The notes beneath the pieces were generated by a model, which was not told where the DNA came from, made no database searches, and saw nothing but the letters and a program-made list of their open reading frames with translations. This document shows positions 1 to 9,441 of a DNA stretch of 35,745 nt, one piece after another. Position 1 is the first letter of the stretch. Each line of letters begins with the position of its first letter. This DNA comes from Chara braunii. Lineage: Eukaryota > Streptophyta > Charophyceae > Charales > Characeae. Where the stretch lies: positions 122,802-158,546 of the forward strand of contig BFEA01000920.1 of the NCBI GenBank assembly GCA_003427395.1, read 5' to 3'. The position numbers were made by a program, and so were the translations under genes.

Positions 1-540
1 AATCGAATCCCGACACCCTAAAAAATAATAATACTTTGTTGTTTTTTCCCACGCTCGGGCGCCCTACTTGTGCTCGGATACACGCCCGGGTGCCCGGTCG
101 GGCATGACCCAAAAAAAAAAAAAAAAAAAAAAGACGAAAACCAAAAAAAACGAAAGTAAAAAAATTCCAGAAAAAAATATGTTGTGTAGAATTGCAATAC
201 AAACATTTTTTGGCTGAGGGTCACATCAGAATTCCTCACGAAATCGGAGATAAAAAAGAAAATAACAAAATCGCACTAAAGGATCCCCCTTTAACCGCTC
301 TTTGCCCCTTTAAAAACAATTTATGCCCCCTTTCCCCCCCTTTAACAGCCAACTCTAAAAAAATGACACAAACTCGGATTTGGGGTCCTTTGGGAGAGCG
401 TAGAAAGGCAAAAAAAAAAAAATTGTTTTTTTTCTTTTTTTCTTTTTTTGCACCCGGGTACCCTGGGCTTTAGATCCCCCCGGTCGCCCGACCGTGCATG
501 AAAAACTTCCTAGTAATAATAATAATAAACACCCCATTTC
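1..540. other. Low-complexity, homopolymer-rich DNA; no gene
   Basis: There are long A runs (about 111-132 and 410-421), T-rich runs near 424-450, C-rich stretches and a GC-rich patch with repeated CCCGG/CGGGC words near 55-110 and 452-497. The open frames across it encode only Phe/Lys homopolymers and are composition artefacts. A degenerate repeat edge or old poly(A) tails could explain it, but no family is recognised. Confidence 0.6.
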
Positions 541-1952
541 TTCCTACACCGTGGCGCGATCATTCCTTTTAGCCTACCTAGACCTTGAATCGCGCGACTG
601 CTAGGTAGCATAAGTCTAGCTTTAGCATCCCCACGTCCACATGCCTCTACGACACTGCTAGAAACTGTCGACTACCGCTATTCCGTTCAGATGCCCTAGG
701 CGTCTAGACTAATGGTTCTAAAAGTCTTAGTCTCTCAGTCATAGGTCGGATCTGAATAAACTTTCGGCGGATAACCAATCTCATCAAGTTGTGAAGCCCG
801 GATAACCTTTTACCACGTCGTACATCGTCCGACATTTAGAATATCGGGCGGATACCCTTGCCAGGGTTTCTGCCTCGACTACATGGCCCTCAGTGATCTC
901 GAGGGTTACTTTCGAAACTCCAGTGTCGGTTGACACGCGTCCTGAGGGGTTAATCTCTCGATGCGAGACAACCGCCAAGGCGGCAGAGAACCACACCCTC
1001 TTCTGCACCCTGCGAAGAGTGGGTGGTATATAGGCTCCGGTCTGTTGTGGCAGTCTACCCTTATGGCCATGGAGACGAGACGATCACTCTCACAATTACG
1101 TTTGACTTCCTTCAAAAATAGACGTATGATCACATGCAAAATCAAATGTGGATTTCAACTCACAGAATATACCTGCAATCACATAAAAAATCCACATCAA
1201 CAGAGCACACACTACATGGGGTCAACTTCGAACACTCTCTGCGCTCACAACCCTTTGCCTTATCCAGACAAGCCCCAACCTTTGTCCAACCTCACTCAAT
1301 CCGCTTTTAAATGAACATTTAATAAAGTCCGGGTAAAACCCAAAGAAACATTTCAACTCACAAGGGCTAAGATCTAGGTTGAGTAGCGAGTACGAGTTGG
1401 AGCTGGGCTGGAAATCGACCTGTTATTAAAGGATAACAGAAGACGATCCTCATAAGATCAGCTTAAGGCTATTCAAGCCTCGGATCACAGTGACCTGCAA
1501 CGCAGTACAGGTCAGTGCCCAAGCTATGTTTGACTGAGTGTAGAATAGCCTCATCCTCTTGTTCTATCTCTTAACACGTATCTTAAAATATCAAGAATTT
1601 TGTCAGTTTCTCATAAACAGGGGTAGATTGCCAAAACTTTCAAAGTATTATAACTGCCTAACCTGCTGCACAAGTCGCTGGCCCAGCCGTCGCACTCTAG
1701 TTGCAACAGTTGATATGGGGACAAATGAAGCGGATCCTGGAGTCTGCCACCACTATCTACTAATGAACCGCCTGCTGGAAATATGTCGTACTGAGGTACC
1801 AAGAGACCGCTCATAGACAGCAATGACATTGACACGGGCCACCGCTGGAGGAACTACAATGGGTTGCGCAGGCCTCACTCGCGTCCTATGTTTCAAAATC
1901 TTGCCCAATTCATCCCCCTTTCATCCCTTTCTGTGCTTGGCCGCAGACGGTT
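541..1952. other. Unassigned region, no recognisable gene
   Basis: Several short open frames exist on both strands (for example 961-1314 plus and 906-1145 minus), but none has a recognisable domain and they overlap one another, so they are not called as genes. The only structure seen is a cluster of short inverted repeats at 1420-1514, listed separately. The DNA could be host intergenic or upstream sequence of the peptidase gene that follows. Confidence 0.4.
1420..1514. repeat. Cluster of three short perfect hairpins
   Basis: Three hairpins follow one another: CTGTTAT/ATAACAG (arms 1420-1426 and 1433-1439, 6-nt loop), AGGCT/AGCCT (1466-1470 and 1476-1480) and TGACCTG/CAGGTCA (1491-1497 and 1508-1514). 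The stems are visible directly. Whether they are transcribed or functional is unknown, and chance or a repeat remnant remains possible. Confidence 0.4.
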
Positions 1953-2540
1953 GTGTTCCTTCTCACCACCCCCATCCTCTTCACGGTCTCGTTTGAGAAC
2001 AAATTCTCCAGTTTACATTGTTCCCATTGTTCTCCCTTCATTGCCAGGGGCATCCTCATGTTCTGTTTGCAGCACAACCGCTCCTCTTATTGTGTATCGT
2101 CAATGACATGCTCGACATCGTCCAAGGATCAGAAGCCTGTTTCTTTGTCTATCCCAATTCTCTTTGTGCCTGCTCCACAGGGTGTTGTGGTTCGTTTGTT
2201 CCAAACAGCTACATCCGCTTCTATGCCTCCTCCATACAGTCCGGCTGCCTGCAGGCAGCCACAACACCATGTTTTCTGCCCTTTCGCGCTAGAGATTCGT
2301 GGCGTACATGTACAACAGGATGTTGTCCCTGCCCAGAGTATACTCCCAACTCTAGGGATAGTCACTACTCTGGATGCGGCCCCAACGCCGAGGGATTCAA
2401 ACATGATTTGCCCAGAGTATACTCCCAACTCCAGGGATAGTCACTACTCAGGATGCGGCCCCAACGCTGAGGGATTCGAACATGATCTGCCCAAATTGCA
2501 GTTGACCCCACAAGGCATAAACCACATGGGGGATCTGTAA
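1953..2540 (+). pseudogene. Upstream frame of the Josephin-like/RING host gene, ends at a nonsense codon
   Basis: This is a 195-codon open frame with no recognised domain, rich in Pro, Ser, Gln and Cys. It shares its reading frame with the peptidase frame that starts right after its TAA (2538-2540). The stop lies inside a short degenerate repeat (His-Met-Gly-Asp-x-Gln-Met-Thr and similar). The two other copies of that repeat have CAA at the same place (compare 2610-2630 and 2663-2685), so the TAA looks like a Gln-to-stop change. The true start is not clear: the ATG at 1953 is just the first in frame, and introns upstream cannot be excluded. A second open frame (2018-2440) reads the first half of the 79-bp tandem repeat differently. 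Confidence 0.4.
2331..2488 (+). repeat. 79-bp direct tandem duplication
   Basis: Unit 1 is 2331-2409 and unit 2 is 2410-2488. Both start GCCCAGAGTATACTCCCAAC and differ at only a handful of positions. The unit length is not a multiple of three, so the two copies are read in different frames. If the region was coding, the duplication would itself shift the frame. Confidence 0.85.
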
Positions 2541-3089
2541 ATGACTAACCAGCATTGTTCGGATGAACCGCAAATATCTCCCCCGCCACGCGCAGACCAC
2601 ATGGGTGATCGGCAAATGACGGACCAGCAAACAACCCAAGACAGTTTAGGCTTGCAACACCACATGAGCAATCTGCAAACTAATGGCCAGCAGCCAATAA
2701 ACCAGACTGAGAACCTCACCAATCTCTGTGGTCTGACATCAACTTATATTTGTCTTCACATTCTCAACCGCCCGTTTTATACACCGTCGGACTTCCTTGC
2801 AATCGCTCTGCAGCTTGATGCTGATCTTCCCCAACTACAGCCGGAGGATTATAACTATACTAGGGAAGGAGGCCTTATCATTGTTGTGCTGCAAGTCACA
2901 ATGAGGGGCCAACTGTGCAATTCTCAAGCAGGTGAGTGGTTTAATCCTACATCCCACATGTTTGTTTGCATTGTGCACGGACCTGGCCATTACATGGTCA
3001 TTGTACATGCCTCTGACCAGTGGGAGCTGTGGGACAACGGCACCATGGTCCATGCCATGACTGATGTCACTGATTTCTTACATAATGAT
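2541..3089 (+). pseudogene. Josephin-like cysteine peptidase domain (5' half of split gene)
   Basis: The 183 codons before the LTR contain a papain-fold signature like the Josephin deubiquitinases (ataxin-3 family). A nucleophile-type Cys63 lies in NLCGLTSTY, followed by a helix ending FYTPSDFLAIALQLD. His150 lies in GPGHYMVIV, and an acid/amide pair Asp165-Asn166 lies in WELWDNG. The His-to-Asp spacing is 15 residues with a Trp at +11; as I recall, ataxin-3 has the same spacing (His119-Asn134). Josephins remove or edit ubiquitin chains; that activity here is inferred. The N-terminal 55 residues are Gln/Asn-rich repeats. The frame runs into the LTR of element A at 3090, and its continuation is at 9442 in a compatible phase. 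The ATG at 2541 follows the in-frame TAA, so the gene is probably dead in this copy. Confidence 0.6.
3085..3089 (+). repeat. Target-site duplication of element A, left copy (ATGAT)
   Basis: ATGAT immediately precedes the TG of the 5' LTR and recurs right after the CA of the 3' LTR at 9437-9441. A 5-bp duplication is usual for Ty3/gypsy integrases. It shows that A is one intact insertion rather than a rearranged mosaic. Confidence 0.9.
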
Positions 3090-3602
3090 TGTTACGGACT
3101 CAGCTAGGGCTCGATCCCTGGTCCGCGGGTTACCACCCGCCAAGTTGCTATTCTTGTTTTTAAGAGTCTCTGATCTCCGTTTCCTGACTGTTGGCGCCCT
3201 CTGCAGTTGGCACCTGTTCTCCAATCCCGCCTCTCTGGCACTTTCAAATTTTGATACTTGGCGCCATTCGACATTCTGGCGCCCAGGCTCATACCTTCAA
3301 TTTTCAGTTTAGCCCCGAGGCAAATTGCACTTCTGCCCTCAGACTCAACTTGAGTCCGGTACTTAAGACCGGACTCAAGCTGAGTTCGGGCACTCAGTTT
3401 TCGGCCTTAGTGCTTGTGCTTCATTGTGACTTGCTGCAACATTGTGTTTGGAATCCAAGACTGCGACTTTGTGACTTTGCCACTTTGTGTCTGCGTCCGT
3501 CTAGTCGTGTGGAGTCCGTGTCGAGTTGAGTGAGTGTGTGTGCTCTCACTCTCTCCCTGTCTCTCTTCCCTGACGTCGTTGCTCTACCTTATCCCTGTCA
3601 CA
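3090..3602 (+). repeat. 5' LTR of element A
   Basis: The LTR starts TGTTACGGACTCAGC and ends CTGTCACA. It matches 8917-9436 throughout with scattered substitutions and small indels (for example in the T-run near 3155-3165). A near-perfect hairpin, CTAGGGCTCGATCCCTGG, is at 3104-3121. The LTR should hold the promoter, but no convincing TATA box stands out. Confidence 0.92.
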
Positions 3603-3603
3603 C

Positions 3604-3618
3604 TGGTATCGGAGTGGC
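3604..3618 (+). promoter_or_regulatory. Primer-binding site of element A (initiator Met tRNA)
   Basis: TGGTATCGGAGTGGC starts two bases after the LTR end. Plant LTR elements commonly use TGGTATCAGAG, complementary to the 3' end of initiator-Met tRNA. This copy differs by one base (A to G) over the first 11. Confidence 0.75.
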
Positions 3619-4021
3619 TTCGGCCCTCCCTCCTGCCTTGTTCCATCATCGTCGCCCTCGACTTCGTTGCCACGTCATCGTCTTTGCCGCCGACCTCGTT
3701 GCCGTCGTTGCCACGTCACGCCATCGTCGTCATCTTCCTCGTCGCCTTCGCTGCCACGTCAGTGCCTTGTACCAGCTGTCCTCCCATAAACAACCCCCCA
3801 ATCCGTCTCACGAAACTCACGCCAAGCTAAGGGTGGATTAGGACATCAACGGACAAGTTGTCCAAACGCCAAACAGTTCACACGTCAGGCACCCAGGTCC
3901 GCGAACCCCCAGCCCGCCACTTCCGCTTCCACCACTCCCGACCCCTCCTCCACTTGAACACCATCCCCATGATCACCACGAACCCGTCCTGGCATCGACG
4001 ACTAGTCTATCGGCCATCCCA

Positions 4022-4830
4022 TTGGTGACGATCTCCACCCCACTAGTGACCCATTTGGCATCGACAATACTTCTGCCTCCCCTCTCTCCGGTGCCGCACG
4101 TCCCACCAGACGGCCCCCAGGCGTCGCAACCCTCGTTGCCTGACGTCCCCCTCACTGCCACTTGTTCCTCAAAACCCCTTCCGAATCCATCCTCTGTCAC
4201 CTTCTCTGATGTTGTTGAGGAACAAGCCCAACACGATTGGCTTGTCCCATTAGGTTATGAACAACGTAGTCTCGACGCCGTTATCTCTACTGCCAACTCG
4301 TTTCGCTTTCACCTCAAATTCATCGTCGCCACCCTTGGTGCGTCTACGACTAAGTTTCGGGCCCTCCTGGATATTGGAGCCATCGGTAACTTCATCACCA
4401 ACGCGTGTGTCCGGAAAGCCGGCCTTACCTCTACCGGTTACGACTCCCCGATTACGATTCGTTTAGGGGACAAAGACATCACCTTCGTAGTAGACCGCAC
4501 GGTTCCCGAGACCACCATGACTGTTGGAACCCTCCGCAGTCAGATCTTATTCGATGTCATGCACTTAATGTGCGATATCGTTTTGGGAACATCGTGGCTG
4601 GACCGCTACATGCCATACGCATTCCACCCCAACTTCCGCCGCCTTACGAACCCCTCTGACACAACCATCGACATTCCCTATCTCCCCTATCCCACCTCCC
4701 CAAGCTCCGTCACCGCGCACCAATTCCTTCACATGGCTCGCACGAATCCTGACTCCACCTACTATTGCCTTGTCCTTGATTGCGAGCGTCCGGAGGACTT
4801 GCTCCCAACGGACAAACCCGACCAAGCCCC
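4022..4830 (+). pseudogene. Element A aspartic protease region
   Basis: The frame reads a Pro/Ser-rich linker, then a retroviral-type protease. The active-site segment is ALLDIGAIGNFI (about 4363-4398), with Ile where the family has Ser (DSG), and the C-terminal flap motif is DIVLGTSWLD (about 4576-4605). The catalytic Asp is kept, but the Ser-to-Ile change would be expected to weaken the site. The protease normally cuts the gag-pol polyprotein, and here the gag part is missing. The frame passes directly into the N-terminal RT linker through a frameshift near 4800. Confidence 0.75.
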
Positions 4831-5475
4831 CCCTCCGACCCCGCCCTCACCTCCGTCCTCAACGAGTTCAAGGACGTCTTCCCTGAGTCCTTGCCTGCCG
4901 AATTACCTCTGGATCGTGGCGTATCCCACACCATCGATTTGGAGCCCGGTCACTCTCCACCTTGTCGCCCTCCATACCAACTCTCCGTTCCGGACGTCGA
5001 AGACATGAAGTGGCAACTCAATGAACTCCTTGAAAAAGGATTCATTAAGTCGAGTTCGTCCCCTTTCGGCACAAGCTGCCTTTTAGTAAAGAAAGGCGGA
5101 AAGAACTTCGGATGTGCACAGACTACAGCGCCTTGAATCGGATCACGATCAAGAACAAGTATCCCCTACCTTGGATCTCTGAGCTCCTTGATCGCCTCCG
5201 TGGCACCAAATATTTTACCAAAATTGACCTCCGCAGTGGCTTCCACCAAATCCGCATCTGCGAGGAGGACACCCACAAGACCGCATTCCGTTCTCGCTTT
5301 GGGCACTATGAGTTCCTCGTGATGCCCTTCGAACTCACCAACGCCCCCGACCCACCTTCGAGTCTCACCTTCAACATTCCCGCGAAGTCCTCTCTATCCT
5401 CAGAGAGCAAAAATTCTACGCCAATCCACCTTTGCCACTTCAAGCATTTAATACCTTGGCCACACCGTCTCCGCT
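4780..5475 (+). pseudogene. Element A reverse transcriptase with YxDD block deleted
   Basis: The N-terminal fingers are clear ([32 protein letters not shown]). A frameshift follows near 5105-5112, then [32 protein letters not shown] and [12 protein letters not shown]. After TNAP (about 5348) the sequence jumps straight to the segment that normally lies some 40-50 residues later ([20 protein letters not shown], another frame). The palm strand carrying the two catalytic aspartates is therefore gone. A further frame change and a TAA near 5450 precede RNase H. The enzyme cannot be active in this copy. Confidence 0.85.
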
Positions 5476-5487
5476 GAAGGTATCCGC

Positions 5488-6174
5488 ATGGACCCCTCGA
5501 AGGTCACCACCCTCATCGAGCATCCAACACCTAAGACCCTACTCCAACTTCACTCATTTCTCGGCCTTGCCAACTACTACCGCCCCTTTATCCTCAACTT
5601 CTCCGACATCTTGTACCCCCTCCACGAACTCACCCGCAAGGACGAACCCTTCACTTGGAACGACCGTCGCCGAAACGCCTTCGACTTCCTCAAACAAACC
5701 ATCACCATGGGCCCCGTCCTGAAGATCGCTGACCCCTCTCGACATTTCTACGTTACCAGTGACGCATCCGAATTCGCACCTGGAGCCGTCCTATCCCAAC
5801 ACTTCCCTCGCGACACCTCTGAAACCTCCTCCATCAAAGACTCCCCCACCCACTCTAAGGCTCCACCCAACGAGTACCCCATCGCCTTCGCTAGCAAGAA
5901 GCTCCTTCTCGCGGAGATGAACTACCCTTCTAATGAGAAGGAACTCGTCGCCGTGATCCACACTCTCAAAGTCCGGCGCCCGTACCTCGACGGACAATAC
6001 TTCACCATCTGCACGGACAACACCATCGTTTCCTCTATTCTCACCAAGAAAGACATCACGCCGCGCCAAGCCCGTTGGTTAGACTTTCTTGCCCAATTCA
6101 CATTCCCCATTTGCCACACCCCCGGCAAAAGCAACCGCATTGCCAATGCCCTCTCTCAACGCTCCGACCACTAG
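5488..6174 (+). pseudogene. Element A RNase H domain
   Basis: The frame carries the RT connection (FLGLANYYRPFI) and a Ty3-type RNase H. It keeps the first Asp in VTSDASEF, Glu in NEKELVAV and Asp in ICTDNTIV. The last acidic residue, normally in ADALSR, is Asn here (IANALSQR). RNase H removes RNA from the RNA:DNA hybrid during reverse transcription. The 228-codon frame ends with TAG just before the integrase. Confidence 0.85.
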
Positions 6175-6198
6175 CCCTCCGAGAAAGTCTACGCCTTC

Positions 6199-7190
6199 AT
6201 GACTCATACCCAACTCCTCCCATCGCTCCACCACCGCTACACCCAAGGCTACCTCTCTTGCCCGGATTTCTCAACAATCTACAACAAACTTCGTGACCTC
6301 GACCATGTCCCCAACTACTCCCTCCATGACGATCTCCTTTACATTGATACTAAAGGCACCTGCCGACTTTGCATCCCTGACGCACATGGTCTCCATACCC
6401 AGCTCTTGGTCGAACACCACAACGCCAAGATTGCCGGACATCTTGGGTTCAAGAAAACATTTGACACCATCTCCCGCTACTTTCACTGGCCTTCCCTACT
6501 CGCCGACGTCAAAGCATACATCTGCTCATGCCCCTCGTGTCAAGCCGTCAACCTCTCAAATCGTGCCAAGCCCGACAAGCTACAATCATTGACGATCCCC
6601 ACCCATTGGTGGCAGTCCATCTGCATGGACTTCATCTGCAGTCTCCCCAAGACCGACCGCAGACATGATTGCATCTATGTCATCATTTGCCGCTTGGCTA
6701 AACGCGCCCACTTCATCCCTTGCACCACATCGCATAACGCCAAGGACGTCGCCATTCTCTTCTTCGACCATGTCGCACGCCACCACGGTCTCCCCGAGAA
6801 CATCATCAGTGACCGTGACCCTCACTTCCTTTTACAATTATGGAAACACCTCTTTAAAGCCTACGGGACCCACAGACCGATGGGCAAACCGAGAAGATGA
6901 ACGATACTCTCCAAAGACTCCTGCGGAAGTATTGTCATCCACATCAACACGATTGGGATCAGTTGCTCACCACCACGGAGATCGTCAACAACAATGTTGT
7001 CTGTCCTTCCACTGGCATGTCTCCATTCTACCTTGACCTTGGCTGTCATCCGCGTTTGCCCTCCGATTTCCTACTCCCATCGCAACTCAACCCCTCCACG
7101 CCCTGCCCTTCCCTCGATGAATGGGTAGCAACAATGAATCGCGTCCTCAGAGAAGCAACCGAAGCCCTTGAAAAAACACAAGAACAATAA
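6199..7190 (+). pseudogene. Element A integrase, zinc-binding and catalytic core
   Basis: The HHCC zinc finger is present (EHHNAKIAGHLGFKKT, then CSCPSCQAV). The DDE core has Asp in ICMDFICSLP, Asp in ISDRDPHF and, after a frameshift near 6880, Glu in GQTEKMND (about 6884-6907). A few codons between the second Asp and the Glu look deleted. The frame then continues to 7190 and ends in a TAA shortly before the C-terminal domain. Integrase would insert the cDNA into chromatin, but this copy is interrupted. Confidence 0.85.
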
Positions 7191-7220
7191 GCAAACAGGA
7201 CAAACAAACACATACGTGAC

Positions 7221-7682
7221 GTGTCATTCAAAGTAGGGGACAGAGTCTGGCTCTCAGCCAAACGCTTTGAACCCGAACACGGCTTGTCCAAGAAACTCTC
7301 GAACAAGTGGCTTGGACCCTTCCCCATCATTGAACGAACCTCCCCCGTCAACTACAAACTCCAACTCCCCCCTGACATGAGTCGTGTCCACCCTGTCTTC
7401 CACGTAGAATGCCTAAAAGAATACCATGAATCCCCACCCCAATTCGCTGACCGCCCATACCCTAGACCTCCACCAATCATGTTACCCACAGGCCCTGAAT
7501 TCGTCGTCGAAGCCATCGTAGGACGAAGAACTACTCAGGTATTTGACCACCCTGAACCGATCACATACAAAGTTAAATGGTCAGGATACCCGGACGAAGA
7601 ATCCACAGGGGAACCTCTTGCTAACCTTAAGAATGCTATGAAACTTGTTCGCGCCTATGATCGTGCTCACCCGATATCCTAG
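7221..7682 (+). pseudogene. Element A integrase C-terminus with chromodomain
   Basis: The frame shows the SH3-like GPY/F region (VGDRVWLSAKRF, LGPFPIIERTSP) and then a chromodomain (EFVVEAIVGRR, ITYKVKWSGYPDEEST, EPLANLKNA). In chromodomains the last aromatic-cage position is usually the Trp of TWEP; here it is Gly (TGG to GGG at about 7609-7611). Chromodomains of chromoviruses are known to read histone methylation to choose integration sites. Cage loss would be expected to weaken that, which is inference. Confidence 0.85.
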
Positions 7683-8082
7683 ATATATAATATAACTCAA
7701 ACCCTAAACCCTTGCATAAACCCCGCCTTGCCCCCGCCAAAACCCCGCATTCCTGCTCTACACACACCCCTGTACCCAGTGAAGCCCTTGCCTCTTGAAC
7801 CCCCCCCCGCTGTCTGATCTGCTCTTGCCTCCGCCTTGCCCCGTTCTCCCATCTGTCCTCCGCCACATCCTTGTATCTCTTGTCCAAGTTCTCTATGTGG
7901 CCCCTGCGCGTCGCCGGTGATAATGGATCTAATGGCAAGCGCATGAGGACGATGGCATGCTGCAGCTCAGTACGGTGAGATAAGACAGCTGGTTGGCCAC
8001 CATGCTGTTCCCTTTGGCCGGCGCCTTGGACTCACAGACTTCTGGAGCAGCACCTCTGACATGGACATCAAGATCAGTCTGC

Positions 8083-8252
8083 GACCTGCTATCCGGATCA
8101 GACCTCATCACCAGATCGTGTATCGGACACAACCTGCTACTGGGACAATCAAGCTGAAGCCCTCACCCGACCTGCTATCCGGATCAGACCTCATCACCAG
8201 ATCGTGTACCGGACACAACCTGCTACTGGGACAATCAAGCTGAAGCCCTCAC
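8083..8252 (+). repeat. 86-bp tandem duplication in element A
   Basis: Unit 1 begins GACCTGCTATCCGGATCAGA at 8083 and unit 2 begins with the same words at 8169. The units are almost identical, differing at position 8121 against 8207 (TATCGG against TACCGG). Confidence 0.9.
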
Positions 8253-8468
8253 CGTCTATATCACAGAACTGCAGAAGACTGCTTCCTCACCGCCACTTCT
8301 GCGACAACTGCCAAGACCTTCCTCAAGACATTTTTCGCCTCTGACACTTTGTAACAGACCTGAGACGTTGTTTTCCCAGACCTCCTCAGACACCCCAGCA
8401 CCTGAGCATTGAACAAACAATTTTTTTTTTCACTTTTTTTTTCTCAAACCTGACGGCCTACAACCTTG

Positions 8469-8812
8469 TAGAACACCAATAGGACTGCCCTGTTACCTGT
8501 AGAACCTCAATAGGATTACCCTGTTACTTGAGCATTGATTCCCTCATCCGTGTAGAACCTTAGTAGGATTACCCTGTTACTTGAGCATTGATTCCCTCAT
8601 CCCTGTAGAACCTTAGTAGGATTACCCTGTCACTTGAGCATTGATTCCCTCACCCCTGNCTCATCCCTGTAGAACCTTAGTAGGATTACCCTGTCACTTG
8701 AGCATTGATTCCCTCACCCCTGTAGAACCTCAATAGGATTACCCTGTTACTTGAACATTGATTCCCTCATCCCTGTAGAACCCCCATAGGATTACCCTGC
8801 TACTTGCATTAC
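8469..8812 (+). repeat. Tandem array of about 51-bp units in element A, with an N
   Basis: The core TGTAGAACCTTAGTAGGATT is followed by ACCCTGTTACTTGAGCATTG and ATTCCCTCATCC. About seven full or partial units recur, with shorter units at both ends (CAATAGGATT variants). A single N at 8659 sits inside the array and joins two unit fragments out of register. The copy number in the assembly is therefore unreliable. Confidence 0.9.
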
Positions 8813-8900
8813 TCCCCCTTTCTTTTTCTGACCAGTGACCGGCCCCGTCCCGTCCTTCACAATTGTTCATTAGGTCTTCGGCAGCCGGGACGTTGCCTTC

Positions 8901-8916
8901 CAGAGGGAGGGGATAG
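8901..8916 (+). promoter_or_regulatory. Polypurine tract of element A
   Basis: CAGAGGGAGGGGATAG lies directly against the TG of the 3' LTR. A purine run here is where plus-strand DNA synthesis starts in LTR elements. Confidence 0.8.
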
Positions 8917-9436
8917 TGTTACGGACTCAGCCAGGGCTCGATCCCTGGTCCGCGGGTTACCACCCGCCAGGCTGCTATTCTTTTTTTTTTTTGAGTCTCT
9001 GATCTCCAGTTCCTGACTGTTGGCGCCCTCTGCAGTTGGCGCCCGTTCTCAAATCCCGCCTCTGGCACTGTCGGATTTCGATACTTGGCGCCATCCGGCA
9101 TTCTGGCGCCCAGGCTCAGACCTTCGATTTTCAGTTTCAGCCCCAAGGCAAATTGCACTTCTGCCCTCGGACTCAACTTGAGTCCGGTACTTAAGACTGG
9201 ACTCAAGCTGAGTTCGGGCACTCAGTTTTCAGGCTCAGTGCTTTTGCTTCAGTGTGACTTGCTGCGACATTGTGTTCGGAATCCAAGACTGCGACTTTGT
9301 GACTTTGACACTTTGTGTCTGCGTCCGCCGAGTCGTGTCGAGTCCGTGTCGAGTTGAGTGAGTGTGTGTGTGTGCTCTCACTCTCTCTCTCTCTCTCTCT
9401 TTCCCGGCCTCGCTGCTCTGCCTCAGCCCTGTCACA
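8917..9436 (+). repeat. 3' LTR of element A
   Basis: The LTR starts TGTTACGGACTCAGCC and ends CTGTCACA. It contains a perfect 6-bp-stem hairpin, CCAGGGCTCGATCCCTGG, at 8931-8948 and a CT microsatellite near 9378-9402. The open frames reading out of it (9358 and 9362) enter host gene sequence at 9437, so their first residues are LTR-derived. Confidence 0.92.
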
Positions 9437-9441
9437 ATGAT
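9437..9441 (+). repeat. Target-site duplication of element A, right copy (ATGAT)
   Basis: This is identical to 3085-3089. Removing 3090-9441 rejoins host sequence with the reading phase preserved (His-Asn-Asp codons end at 3089 and the next codon starts at 9442). Confidence 0.9.

Larger units (their letters stand above)
7683..8900 (+). other. Non-coding 3' leader of element A, tandem-repeat rich
   Basis: About 1.2 kb between the pol stop and the polypurine tract has no supported gene. It holds the 86-bp duplication and the array of about 51-bp repeats listed separately, plus T-runs near 8420-8443. Short open frames here (for example 8061-8243) are just the repeats read through. Confidence 0.7.
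3090..9436 (+). mobile_element. Element A: complete but defective Ty3/gypsy chromovirus
   Basis: The element is bounded by two LTRs of the same family (513 and 520 bp, TG...CA) and flanked by ATGAT duplications. The order is LTR, initiator-Met primer site, protease, RT, RNase H, integrase, chromodomain, repeat-rich 3' leader, polypurine tract, LTR. Domain order pro-RT-RH-INT-chromodomain defines a chromovirus. There is no gag: only about 420 bp separate the primer site from protease, and no capsid or zinc knuckle is seen. The RT active-site block is deleted and several frameshifts break pol, so the copy can move only with help in trans, if at all. The two LTRs differ at many sites, so the insertion is not recent. 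Confidence 0.92.

Noticed and set aside
2018-2440. Alternative 140-codon frame over the 79-bp repeat
   Set aside because: Overlaps the 1953-2540 frame and stops inside the second repeat copy; kept only as evidence for the frame-shifting duplication.
9362-9441. Start of the RING frames inside the LTR (Ser/Leu-rich leader)
   Set aside because: These residues come from the CT-rich 3' LTR; the host frame begins at 9442.
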